The position numbers and the translations under genes are program-made. A stretch of DNA of 57,370 bases from contig CAIXZH010000036.1 in NCBI GenBank assembly GCA_903923905.1, positions 1 through 57,370 on the forward strand. The letters are read 5' to 3'. The notes beneath the pieces were generated by a model. That model had not been told where the DNA came from, made no database searches, and saw only the letters and a program-made list of their open reading frames with translations. Positions 9,606 to 17,587 of the stretch are shown here, piece after piece (position 1 is the stretch's first letter; each line of letters begins with the position of its first letter). This stretch comes from an uncultured Bacteroidia bacterium (lineage in GTDB: Bacteria > Bacteroidota > Bacteroidia > Bacteroidales > Prolixibacteraceae).

Positions 9606-10247
9606 TTATGGATGTGGATTATTCTCCAAGCATAAGGGAAGGCACTCCAGCAGAGTCCCTGGTCTAATGTGCAATACCTTCATTCCTGCACTCTTTGCAG
9701 CTTCAGTATTTTCGATCATATCATCAATAAAAAGGGTTTCCTCCGCAATCAGGCCAGCCTCAAGTAAAGCCTGGATAAAAATTTGTGGATTCGGTTTTCG
9801 CAGACCCATCTCGTGCGAATAGAAATTATGCTCGAATAGATCATACAGCGAATAACCATAGTTTTTCCTGAAATCTTTATGGAATTTTATCCGGTGAATC
9901 TCATTGGTATTACTTAACAGGAATATCCGGTAGTTCTTTTTCAAGTCTTCAAGGTACTTCACCCGGTCGGCAGGGATATCCAGGATCATGGCGCTCCAGG
10001 CCTGATCGATGGCCGTATCCGCCAAATCACTTTTGACCTGTTCCCTTACCGCCTCCCGGAAAGCCTCGGGGGATGTAGCCCCTTTTTCCAGCTGATAAAA
10101 GAGATCTTTGGCAATGGATTGTTTATTTTCGACATAAAAATCGTTCCATCCGAGACCCCGGAACTCATTAACGGTAAATTGAGGATTAATATTCAGGATA
10201 ACACCGCCCAGATCAAAAATTATATTGCGAATCGGTTTCAGGGTCAT
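9606..10247 (-). CDS. HAD-superfamily phosphatase (YihX-like, HAD-IA)
   Basis: 213 residues. Motif I is IFDLGGV with the nucleophile Asp12; the usual second Asp is Gly, as is common in the YihX/epoxide-hydrolase-N-terminal-like branch. Motif II is LLSNTNEIH, the Lys of motif III lies in LRKPNPQIF, and motif IV is FIDDMIENTEAAK. The helical cap between motifs I and II is the HAD-IA type. YihX itself dephosphorylates alpha-glucose-1-phosphate; the substrate here is not determined. It converges on the RluA gene with a gap of only 6 bases. Confidence 0.82.
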   Translation of the reverse strand: MTLKPIRNIIFDLGGVILNINPQFTVNEFRGLGWNDFYVENKQSIAKDLFYQLEKGATSPEAFREAVREQVKSDLADTAIDQAWSAMILDIPADRVKYLEDLKKNYRIFLLSNTNEIHRIKFHKDFRKNYGYSLYDLFEHNFYSHEMGLRKPNPQIFIQALLEAGLIAEETLFIDDMIENTEAAKSAGMKVLHIRPGTLLECLPLCLENNPHP

Positions 10248-10266
10248 TTTTTTAGGTTTATGAATA

Positions 10267-10274
10267 CAAATATA
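10267..10274 (-). promoter_or_regulatory. -7 element of the HAD phosphatase gene
   Basis: TATATTTG on the minus strand fits TAnnTTTG and lies 20 bases before the ATG at 10247, leaving a leader of roughly 15 nt. Confidence 0.5.
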
Positions 10275-10371
10275 TTGGTTTCAGGGTTACTTTTGAACCA
10301 ACACACCGATCCTGATGAAAAATTTATATATTCGTTCGGGAATCTATAATTCGAATATCAGATTTAAATAT

Positions 10372-10650
10372 ATGGATATTAAAGTTTTAGGAACCGGATG
10401 CGCCAAATGTAAAACGCTTGAAAAGCTTACGCGTGAGGTTGTCGGGGAGATGGGAATAGAGGCAGATATTGAGAAAGTTGAAGATATCGCTAAGATTATG
10501 GGATATCGGGTGATGCAAACACCTGCCTTGGTAATCAATGGGAAGGTGGTTTTGAACGGCCGGGTCCCCACCGCCATGGAACTGAAACAATTACTATCAG
10601 CCAGTTCTAATCCCCAAACCTGGAAACTTGACACTGATGCAACCTTCTAA
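10372..10650 (+). CDS. Small thioredoxin-fold redox protein
   Basis: About 92 residues starting MDIKVLGTGCAKC. This is the small redox-active disulfide protein group: a thioredoxin-like fold with CAKC (Cys10 and Cys13) right after the first strand and a cis-Pro type motif in QTPALVINGKVV. An in-frame ATG exists at 10315, but homology and family length (about 75-80) point to 10372. Such proteins are often found beside membrane permeases or metal/metalloid transporters; here the next gene is a metal exporter 34 bases downstream. The C-terminal 15 residues extend beyond the usual fold. Confidence 0.82.
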   Translation: MDIKVLGTGCAKCKTLEKLTREVVGEMGIEADIEKVEDIAKIMGYRVMQTPALVINGKVVLNGRVPTAMELKQLLSASSNPQTWKLDTDATF

Positions 10651-10684
10651 AAACTGGGAAGATATTTTATAAATTAAAGATTTA

Positions 10685-11611
10685 ATGACTCATATGAGTA
10701 ACGAACATTATCATCACCATCATCACCATCATCAGAAAAACGGCAAAAACCTGATTATCTCTATCATTCTGAATGTTGTAATCACCATTGCTCAGATAAT
10801 CGGGGGCTTGCTTTCAGGGAGTATGGCCCTGCTTTCAGATGCGGCTCATAACTTCAGCGACGTGCTGGCCCTTCTTTTTAGCTATGTTGCAGAAAAGCTT
10901 TCGGGACGTAAACGAACTCTCAGACAAACATTTGGCTATAAGCGGGCCGGAATTTTTGCAGCCTTCACGAATTCTGCAACTTTAATGATTGTAGCAACCG
11001 TTTTAGTTCGCGAGGCAATTGAACGGCTGATGAACCCTAAGCCCATCGATGGAAATATCGTGATTTACATGGCGGCTCTGGGCATTCTGTTTAATGGTCT
11101 AAGCGCCATGCTTGTTAAAAAAGGGGCAAAAACAGACATCAATATGCGTTCGGCTTACTTACACCTGTTTACCGATATGGTAACTTCACTAGGTGTTTTT
11201 GCAGGAGGTTTTGCCATCACCTTTTTCGGGTGGTATTGGGTTGATGGGGCATTGACTATCGCTATATCTATCTATCTGATCTACAGCAGCTGGAGGATTT
11301 TTTATGCCTCCTTAAGGATTTTCATGCAATTTACCCCTGTCCAGATCAGTATTGAGGAGATTGCCGGTAAGATCGTTAAAATAGAAGGGGTCAAAAATAT
11401 CCATCACGTTCATGTGTGGAAACTCGATGATCATGAAATGATGTTTGAGGCCCACCTTGATCTCAAGGAGGACTTTACCATTTCCCATTTTGAGCTGATT
11501 CTTGAACAAGTCGATTCCGTACTGCATCACTTTGATATTCACCATTACAACATCCAGCCCGAATGGGAAAGGGCTGATGAGAAGTCACTGATTAATAACC
11601 TCGACCATTGA
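10685..11611 (+). CDS. Cation diffusion facilitator metal exporter
   Basis: 308 residues with six transmembrane segments. The N-terminus carries a run of seven histidines (residues 10-16), a metal-binding extension of many zinc-type CDF proteins. The metal site motifs are SDAAHNFSDV in TM2 and HLFTDMVTSLGV in TM5. The cytoplasmic C-terminal domain contains HHVHVWKLDDHEMMFEAHL. It exports Zn2+ or a similar divalent ion in exchange for protons. It follows the small CxxC protein closely and is probably in the same transcript. Confidence 0.92.
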   Translation: MTHMSNEHYHHHHHHHQKNGKNLIISIILNVVITIAQIIGGLLSGSMALLSDAAHNFSDVLALLFSYVAEKLSGRKRTLRQTFGYKRAGIFAAFTNSATLMIVATVLVREAIERLMNPKPIDGNIVIYMAALGILFNGLSAMLVKKGAKTDINMRSAYLHLFTDMVTSLGVFAGGFAITFFGWYWVDGALTIAISIYLIYSSWRIFYASLRIFMQFTPVQISIEEIAGKIVKIEGVKNIHHVHVWKLDDHEMMFEAHLDLKEDFTISHFELILEQVDSVLHHFDIHHYNIQPEWERADEKSLINNLDH

Positions 11612-12092
11612 TTTTTTACTTTTTAAGATCGGTATTGGCGATGGAATTGCCTTGATTTTTAAGGATGTTGATTTGCGGCTGGCGGCTGACCTGAATGCCT
11701 CTTCCCGATTTTTTTATTCTTGACCCGGGTTTGAAAACGACGATTTTATCCCGGCAGAGATCTGTCAACCGCTTGTTGGGAGTTGCTCTTATTGCCATCC
11801 TCATTTTGCCCGCACAAAATATCAAATGTGGCCCAATCTCTCCGGGTGCTTCTACCTACAAAGGGTTAGATTAAATACTCAATTTACGGTATTGCCCGAC
11901 TCACTCCACTCCCCCATTTTTGTAAACGATAAAAAAACAATTCTACGCTTGTACAATTGCTTTTTATTGGTTTAGATATGAAATATTTAATGAGAGAGGT
12001 TGAATCATCTCATGTCATTAATAATCAAAAGGATCAGTAAATGCGGTTATTTTAAGCTTTTAATAAATTATTGGATAATAATCGTATTTTCT
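11612..12092. other. Intergenic region before the phosphate operon
   Basis: 481 bases without a convincing gene. The minus strand is open at about 11616-11825 and encodes DKIVVFKPGSRIKK near the middle, faintly like the C-terminal end of HU-type DNA-binding proteins, but no N-terminal half is found, so it may be a decayed fragment. The last 100 bases are AT-rich and should hold the porin/pst promoter; no clean TAnnTTTG was found. Confidence 0.4.
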
Positions 12093-13205
12093 ATGAAAAG
12101 GTATATTTTAGGATTTATTTTAATAACATTGTCGATGAGTAATTTTGCCCAAACGACGAACGATGTGCTAAACTTATTAATTAAAAACAAGTCGATCACA
12201 CAGGCTCAGGCAGATTCTGTGCGGGCCGAGGCTTCCATCAGGCAGCAGGAGCTTGATACCCATAAAAAATTGTTTTTTGCCACAACAGCCAGGCCGTTTG
12301 AGATGACAGGTTACACCCAGGTGAGATACCAGTTTCAGCAGCAAACCGGGAAAATTGATGGTTTTGATATCCGGCGGGCAAGACTCGATTTCCAGGGGAA
12401 CGTGAATCGCTATTTCTCATACAGGTTACTGACAGACTTTGCCGGAAGCCCAAAGATATTGGATGCCTTTGCCGAAATAAAAATTCGGGATTATTTGAAT
12501 TTTACCATTGGAGAAGCTAAAATCCCGTTTTCAATTGAGAATCAGGTTGCTGACCGTAAACTGGAAATGCCCGACCGTTCACAGGTTGTTGAGGCGCTGG
12601 TCGCCCGATCAACCGATGTTATTGGAAATCAGAATGGTCGTGATCTCGGGTTTCAGGTAGGTGGAAGTCTGTTGAAGTACGCCAATCACTATCTACTTGA
12701 TTATCAAATCGGTTTGTTCAATGGCGCCGGAATTAATGTAGCCGATAATAATAACAATAAGGACCTTGCGGGACGTTTGGTGGTACATCCGACCAAATTG
12801 TTGGGTATTGGTGGATCCTTTTATTCAGGAACCGGTTTCTACGGCACCCCGACAGCGACAAATCATGTCCGTAACCGCACGGCTCTTGAATTGAATTATG
12901 AGAATCGCCGGTTACTTCTCCGGTCAGAATACATTAACGGGAAAGATGGTGCCGTAAACCGCAGCGGATGGTATGCCGAGACAGGCTATTTTTTAATTCC
13001 TGCCAAATTTCAACTGTTATTAAAATATGATACCTACGATCCCAATACGGCTGTTTTAAAAAACAGAACAACCGATTATGTGATTGCCGGAACCTATCAT
13101 TTCAATAACTGGTCAAAGATTCAGGCTACATTTACCCTAATTCAGAAGGAAGGAAATACAAAAACCAATAATATAGGAAGTATTCAGTACCAAATCACGT
13201 TTTAA
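12093..13205 (+). CDS. Phosphate-selective porin OprO/OprP-like
   Basis: About 370 residues. Start chosen at the ATG at 12093 because it gives a clean signal peptide (MKRYILGFILITLSMSNFAQ); the frame continues upstream without one. A short coiled region follows, then an outer-membrane beta-barrel: GYTQVRYQFQ, FDIRRARLDFQGN and repeated aromatic-ended strands down to IGSIQYQITF. The RRARL block is typical of the OprO/OprP porin family, which lets phosphate or polyphosphate through the outer membrane. Its position 21 bases before pstS supports phosphate. Confidence 0.85.
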   Translation: MKRYILGFILITLSMSNFAQTTNDVLNLLIKNKSITQAQADSVRAEASIRQQELDTHKKLFFATTARPFEMTGYTQVRYQFQQQTGKIDGFDIRRARLDFQGNVNRYFSYRLLTDFAGSPKILDAFAEIKIRDYLNFTIGEAKIPFSIENQVADRKLEMPDRSQVVEALVARSTDVIGNQNGRDLGFQVGGSLLKYANHYLLDYQIGLFNGAGINVADNNNNKDLAGRLVVHPTKLLGIGGSFYSGTGFYGTPTATNHVRNRTALELNYENRRLLLRSEYINGKDGAVNRSGWYAETGYFLIPAKFQLLLKYDTYDPNTAVLKNRTTDYVIAGTYHFNNWSKIQATFTLIQKEGNTKTNNIGSIQYQITF

Positions 13206-13226
13206 AGAAAATTATCATATAATAGG

Positions 13227-14177
13227 ATGAAAAACAAACTACTTTTGGGAGCAATGACATTTTTGTTTTGCAACTTTTTGAATTCAATCCCGACCCTTGG
13301 ACAAAGCAAACTTGAGGGAAGGCTCTCTTTTTCAGGGGCTTTTGCGCTTTACCCGATGGCCGTTAAATGGGCCGAGGAGTTCAAGAGAATTAATCCTGCC
13401 GTCAAAATCGACATATCTGCAGGAGGAGCTGGGAAGGGAATGACCGATGTTTTAAATAATATGGTGGATATCGGAATGGTTTCGCGTGAGATTTATCCGG
13501 AGGAAGTAAAAAAGGGAGCCCTGGGTATTGCAGTTACCAAAGATGCCGTGGTTGCAGTCATGAGTGAAAATAACCCGCTTTTAAAAGATATTCTTGCAGT
13601 TGGTCTTAAACCGGAAGCAGCAAACGATCTCTGGATTACGGGAAAATTCAAAACCTGGGGGGAAACCTTCAATCTAAAATCGAAAATTCCGATTCATGTA
13701 TATACCCGTTCAGATGCCTGCGGGGCAGCAGAGGTTTGGGCAAAGCTTTTTGGGCAAAAACAGGAAGATCTTCTGGGAAGCGGTGTTTTTGGCGATCCGG
13801 GATTAGCACTGGCAGTTAAAAAAGATCCGATTGGAATCGGGTACAATAATATTGGCTACGTTTATGATTTTAATACTAAAAAGCAGATACCGGGAATTCG
13901 TGTCGTTCCGATTGATTTGAATAAAAACGGAAAAATTGACCCTGAGGAGGATTTTTACGGATCAATGGATAAACTGATCGATGCCATCACGAAAGGGAAA
14001 TACCCCTCTCCTCCGGCCCGGGATCTTTACTTTGTCACAAAAGGTAAGCCAACGAATAAATTGGTCAATGCCTTCTTAAAATGGGTTCTTGTCGACGGTC
14101 AAAAATATGTGAATGAGACCGGATATATCAACTTAACCAAAGAGATCATTAATAAAGGACTCAAAAACTTGAATTAG
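13227..14177 (+). CDS. pstS: Phosphate ABC transporter substrate-binding protein
   Basis: 316 residues with a signal peptide (cleavage near TLGQS) and no lipobox. Phosphate-binding features: LSFSGAFALYPMAVKWAEEF, the glycine-rich loop SAGGAGKGMTDV, and TRSDACGAAEVWAKLF. Residues 230-241 (DLNKNGKIDPEE) form a textbook EF-hand type calcium loop inserted in the second lobe. It captures phosphate in the periplasm and hands it to PstCA. It lies in the order porin-pstS-pstC-pstA-pstB with gaps of 21, 1, -4 and 5 bases, so the set is one operon. Confidence 0.93.
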   Translation: MKNKLLLGAMTFLFCNFLNSIPTLGQSKLEGRLSFSGAFALYPMAVKWAEEFKRINPAVKIDISAGGAGKGMTDVLNNMVDIGMVSREIYPEEVKKGALGIAVTKDAVVAVMSENNPLLKDILAVGLKPEAANDLWITGKFKTWGETFNLKSKIPIHVYTRSDACGAAEVWAKLFGQKQEDLLGSGVFGDPGLALAVKKDPIGIGYNNIGYVYDFNTKKQIPGIRVVPIDLNKNGKIDPEEDFYGSMDKLIDAITKGKYPSPPARDLYFVTKGKPTNKLVNAFLKWVLVDGQKYVNETGYINLTKEIINKGLKNLN

Positions 14178-14178
14178 A

Positions 14179-15075
14179 ATGCTTAAAGGCAGATTGCTAA
14201 AAGATAGAATAGCACGGCATTACATGTTGTTGGCAACAATATTTTCCATCTTTATCCTTTTCCTGATTGGTGGTGGATTGCTGGTAAAATCGTTACCCAT
14301 CATGCAGGAGAAGAGCCTTTGGACTCTACTTACAACGAGTAACTGGCGCCCGTTTAAAGGAGATTTCGGATTTGCGTCATATATCCTTAGTACCTTATAT
14401 GTCACAGCCATTGCTATTGCTATTGCCCTGCCGCTGTCACTGCTGACTTCAATCTATATCATTGAATATGCTTCACCTCGTATACTCCGGGCTTTTACTG
14501 CAGTTGTTGATTTGCTCTCAGGAATCCCGCCTGTCATTTATGGTGTTTGGGGCACCCTGACCATTGTTCCGTTTATATCCGAGAAATTAGCGCCGCATTT
14601 CGTGGAGTTCTCTACCGGATATAGTGTTCTGGCTGGAGGAATTGTACTTGCAATCATGATCATTCCATTGATTATTAGTATATTGATCGAAGTATTCTCA
14701 GCTGTTCCCAAAGAGATGCGCGAGGCTTCACTTTCGTTGGGAGCTACAAAATGGCAGACCGTTAAAAAGGTAGTGATTCGTAAGTCTATACCCGGAATTG
14801 TGGCAGCAACAGTCCTGGCAATATCCCGCGCCTTTGGTGAAACAATTGCGGTTTTGATGGTGTGCGGAAATTTCACCACCCTCCCAAAATCAATATTCGA
14901 TGCCTGCTACCCTATTCCTGCCTTAATCGCCAATAATTACGGAGAAATGATGTCAGTACCGCGATATGAATCGGCATTGATGTTTGCTGCATTCTTACTA
15001 TTCTTTATCATTGTCCTATTTAACGTGATCTCACGGTTGGTGCTGATACAGATCGATAAAAGATATCAACTATGA
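14179..15075 (+). CDS. pstC: Phosphate ABC transporter permease PstC
   Basis: 298 residues with six hydrophobic segments. The PstC hallmark LLTSNWRPFKGDFGFASYI lies in the first periplasmic loop; the ABC-permease EAA loop is MREASLSLGATKWQTVKKVV, followed by AISRAFGETIAVLMVCG. It forms the inner-membrane channel with PstA. The start is 1 base after the pstS stop and the stop overlaps pstA by 4 bases. Confidence 0.94.
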   Translation: MLKGRLLKDRIARHYMLLATIFSIFILFLIGGGLLVKSLPIMQEKSLWTLLTTSNWRPFKGDFGFASYILSTLYVTAIAIAIALPLSLLTSIYIIEYASPRILRAFTAVVDLLSGIPPVIYGVWGTLTIVPFISEKLAPHFVEFSTGYSVLAGGIVLAIMIIPLIISILIEVFSAVPKEMREASLSLGATKWQTVKKVVIRKSIPGIVAATVLAISRAFGETIAVLMVCGNFTTLPKSIFDACYPIPALIANNYGEMMSVPRYESALMFAAFLLFFIIVLFNVISRLVLIQIDKRYQL

Positions 15076-15911
15076 AGAAACTGGAAGAGAAGATATTCAA
15101 AATTCTGATGATCGGATCTACAGTTCTGATCTTGAGCATACTGCTATATATTCTTTATGTCATCATGAAGAAGGGTTTGCCATCCCTTTCGTGGGACATG
15201 ATCTCGAAAATACCAAGCGGAGGATTCTATCTGGGAAAAGAAGGGGGTATCTTAAATGCGATCATGGGTTCACTCTATTTGATTTTCTTTTCGGTAGTGA
15301 TCAGCCTGATGATAAGTGTACCTGTAGTGATGTATCTGAATTTTACCCTTCGCCGCAAAAGCAAGCTGGCCGCTTTCGCCCGGCTGACATTTGATGTACT
15401 ATTCGGAATCCCTTCTATCGTCTATGGGGCCTTTGGATTTACGGTGATGATCTATTTCGGCCTGCAAGCCTCCCTGTTAGGAGGAATTATTGCAATTAGT
15501 CTGTTGATCATTCCGGTAATGATCCGATCGATTGATGAAGTGGCCATTTTAATTCCCAATGACCTGGTAGAGGCCACCAAATCCCTCGGCGCCACAAACT
15601 ACGAAACGATTAAAGTGATTACACGTCAGCTTCTGCCTGGTATCTCAACAGCCGTTTTACTATCTGTCGGACGAGGAATCGGCGATGCCGCAACTGTCTT
15701 ATTTACTGCAGGTTATACTGATAGTATTCCGACATCCTTAACCCAGCCTACTGCCTCGCTCCCGCTGGCTATATTTTTTCAGCTAAGTAGTCCGGTGGAG
15801 GAGGTCCAAAACAGGGCTTATGCAGCTGCACTGGTTTTGACCATTATCATTTTAACGCTGAGCTTTGCGGCAAGATATTTCAGCAGAAGACTTTCAAAAA
15901 ATAAAATTTAA
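15072..15911 (+). CDS. pstA: Phosphate ABC transporter permease PstA
   Basis: 279 residues with six membrane segments, the partner channel subunit of PstC. EAA loop: VEATKSLGATNYETIKVI, followed by SVGRGIGDAATVLFTAGY, the PstA counterpart of the PstC motif. It overlaps pstC by 4 bases (ATGA), and pstB starts 5 bases after its stop. Confidence 0.94.
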   Translation: MKKLEEKIFKILMIGSTVLILSILLYILYVIMKKGLPSLSWDMISKIPSGGFYLGKEGGILNAIMGSLYLIFFSVVISLMISVPVVMYLNFTLRRKSKLAAFARLTFDVLFGIPSIVYGAFGFTVMIYFGLQASLLGGIIAISLLIIPVMIRSIDEVAILIPNDLVEATKSLGATNYETIKVITRQLLPGISTAVLLSVGRGIGDAATVLFTAGYTDSIPTSLTQPTASLPLAIFFQLSSPVEEVQNRAYAAALVLTIIILTLSFAARYFSRRLSKNKI

Positions 15912-15916
15912 TTCAT

Positions 15917-16741
15917 ATGGAACTGATGACAGCACCCTCAATTGCAGAACAACCAACGCCAAAAGCGAAGAGCTCTTCAGGTTGCCTTAGACCACATATT
16001 GAAGTTGAAAACCTGAACCTTTACATTCAGAATAATCATATTCTTAAAAACATCAATCTGGCTATCCCCGATAAAAGCATTACCTGTATTATTGGTCCTT
16101 CGGGATGTGGAAAGACTACTCTTCTACGGACATTTAACCGGCTTCATGACGGTTCTGTGGATGTAAAAATTACCGGTAAGTTGTTTGTTGATTGTGAAGA
16201 CATTTACGCCAAGGATACTGAAGTCACCCATATTCGCAAGAAAATGGGTTTGTTGGCTCAACGACCCTGTTCACTCCCTATGTCGATAATTGACAATGTG
16301 GTTTACGGACCGCGTATACACGGGGTGCGGGGAAAGCGCAAATTGTACGCCATCGCCCGACATCAGTTAAATGCCGTAGGGTTGTGGGGTGAGGTCAAAG
16401 ACCGGTTAAAATCACCGGCCTCAAAACTTTCCATCGGTCAACAACAACGGCTTTGCCTCGCGCGTGGACTCGCCGTTGAACCAGAAATTATTCTGGGCGA
16501 TGAGGCTACCTCCGCCTTAGATCCAATCTCGTCAAAGACCATTGAGGAGCTCTTCCTTTCAATCAAGGATAAATATACCATTGTGCTGGTCACTCATACC
16601 TTGCGCCAGGCCAAACGGATCGCAGACTATGTGGCATTCATGTATATGGGAGAACTTATAGAATTTGGCACAGCAGATCAGGTGTTTAATCACCCGAAAC
16701 ATAAGCTGACCAAAGAATATATCAGCGGGGGGTTTAGTTGA
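15917..16741 (+). CDS. pstB: Phosphate ABC transporter ATPase PstB
   Basis: 274 residues. About 25 extra N-terminal residues precede the ABC domain. Walker A is GPSGCGKTTLLRTF (about residues 59-72). The ABC signature reads LSIGQQQRLCLARGLA instead of the usual LSGGQ form, Walker B is EIILGDEATSALDP rather than the common LLLDEPCSALDP, and the switch His is in LVTHTLRQA. It drives phosphate import through PstCA. No phoU follows, although phoU usually ends such operons. The changed signature glycine should be noted but does not by itself imply inactivity. Confidence 0.93.
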   Translation: MELMTAPSIAEQPTPKAKSSSGCLRPHIEVENLNLYIQNNHILKNINLAIPDKSITCIIGPSGCGKTTLLRTFNRLHDGSVDVKITGKLFVDCEDIYAKDTEVTHIRKKMGLLAQRPCSLPMSIIDNVVYGPRIHGVRGKRKLYAIARHQLNAVGLWGEVKDRLKSPASKLSIGQQQRLCLARGLAVEPEIILGDEATSALDPISSKTIEELFLSIKDKYTIVLVTHTLRQAKRIADYVAFMYMGELIEFGTADQVFNHPKHKLTKEYISGGFS

Positions 16742-17469
16742 TTAGATAACAAATAAAACCTATTTATAACCCGAGGGTACACTAAGATTGCACAACAGAC
16801 TCAAAAGCACCCTGGTATTTCATTCTTTTGCAAACTTAGAGGTAAATCCTTGTGTTTAACTTTTCCCGTTTCCGGGACAACAACCGAATATTTAAAAAAA
16901 TCAGATACCCACAGGCATCGTTGTAGAACCATCTTTACCCTGTTCATTGCTCCGCTTTCCGACAGACTACATTTTAACGCATTACCGGTGTTCATGAATT
17001 GAGAATCTTCACCAGAAAATTGAAGCCTTTCAATCAGTCCTCTCTCGCCCGGTTCCGGGCTGCCTTAAAACCAAATTAATTCAACATCTCCATTTCTGTG
17101 GATTCATACCCTCGAATACTCTCCGGATTTGAACCATCCTTTAGTCACCGTCCTGAAGGAATAAATGGGTCTGATTAAGCTTCCTTTTCGCTAAGTTTCA
17201 TTCCTTTCTTTTAAAATTTTACCCGTTTTTAGGTAAATTAATCGCCTCTAACCATTGATTCCAGGGGTATGAAGATTATCATAAAACGAGTGTTGATTTT
17301 TAGATATTTTAACATTCTAAAATCACATTAAAAAACAATTTTCTCCTTAATTTCGAGGTTTCAATTATCAACAAACTCTATATCTACTTATATATCTATT
17401 ATTTACATATCGTAAATAACAAAATTTACTTTATTTTGGCCAAAATTTAAATTGTAATTATTCGTTAAA

Positions 17470-17526
17470 TTAATTTAAATTAATCGCAAAATTAATCACC
17501 CTGTTAATCGCCTCCATCTACCTTTG
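17470..17526 (+). promoter_or_regulatory. susC promoter with TTAATC direct repeats
   Basis: TTAAT begins at 17470, 17480, 17492 and 17504; the last three extend to TTAATCGC, TTAATCAC and TTAATCGC at exact 12-base spacing. The -7 element TACCTTTG follows at 17519-17526. There is no TTG at the -33 position, which suits an activator-dependent promoter. The same repeat type precedes the regulator gene at 25.7 kb, so this is the proposed operator of that SARP-like protein. Confidence 0.5.
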
Positions 17527-17529
17527 TAT

Positions 17530-17562
17530 CGTGCCTTCGTAAAGCTGTGATTTGAAGGCGCG
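17530..17562 (+). promoter_or_regulatory. Hairpin at the 5' end of the susC leader
   Basis: CGTGCCTTC (17530-17538) pairs with GAAGGCGCG (17554-17562), nine pairs with one G-U, at the predicted transcription start. It may stabilise the mRNA or affect translation; it ends 25 bases before the ATG. Confidence 0.4.
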
Positions 17563-17587
17563 TTAATTTTAAACTAATATTATCATT

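Larger units (their letters stand above)
16742..17587. other. Long regulatory region upstream of susC
   Basis: 846 bases. The left part (to about 17200) shows no supported gene; a 64-codon minus-strand frame at 16801-16995 has no recognisable features. The right part is very AT-rich and structured: TTAATCGCC at 17238-17246; an inverted repeat at 17399-17419 (TTATTTAC, 5 bases, GTAAATAA); a perfect 14-base palindrome ATTTTGGCCAAAAT at 17433-17446; the TTAATC repeat cluster at 17470-17510; the -7 element at 17519-17526; and a leader hairpin at 17530-17562. Confidence 0.55.

Noticed and set aside
9606-10247. HAD protein as a beta-phosphoglucomutase partner of the GH130 phosphorylase
   Set aside because: It is far from the glycan locus, on the other strand with its own promoter, and motif I is of the YihX type.
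11616-11825. 69-codon minus-strand frame with DKIVVFKPGSRIKK, faintly like the C-terminus of HU proteins
   Set aside because: It begins at a TTG with a stop codon shortly upstream, lacks the N-terminal half of HU and has no promoter. At most a decayed fragment.
16801-16995. 64-codon minus-strand frame downstream of pstB
   Set aside because: No recognisable domain, no promoter or start context, and two cysteine-containing basic stretches without family resemblance; kept only as part of the intergenic description.
17047-17060. GCCCGG-TT-CCGGGC hairpin as terminator of the pst operon
   Set aside because: It lies over 300 bases after pstB and has no T-run.
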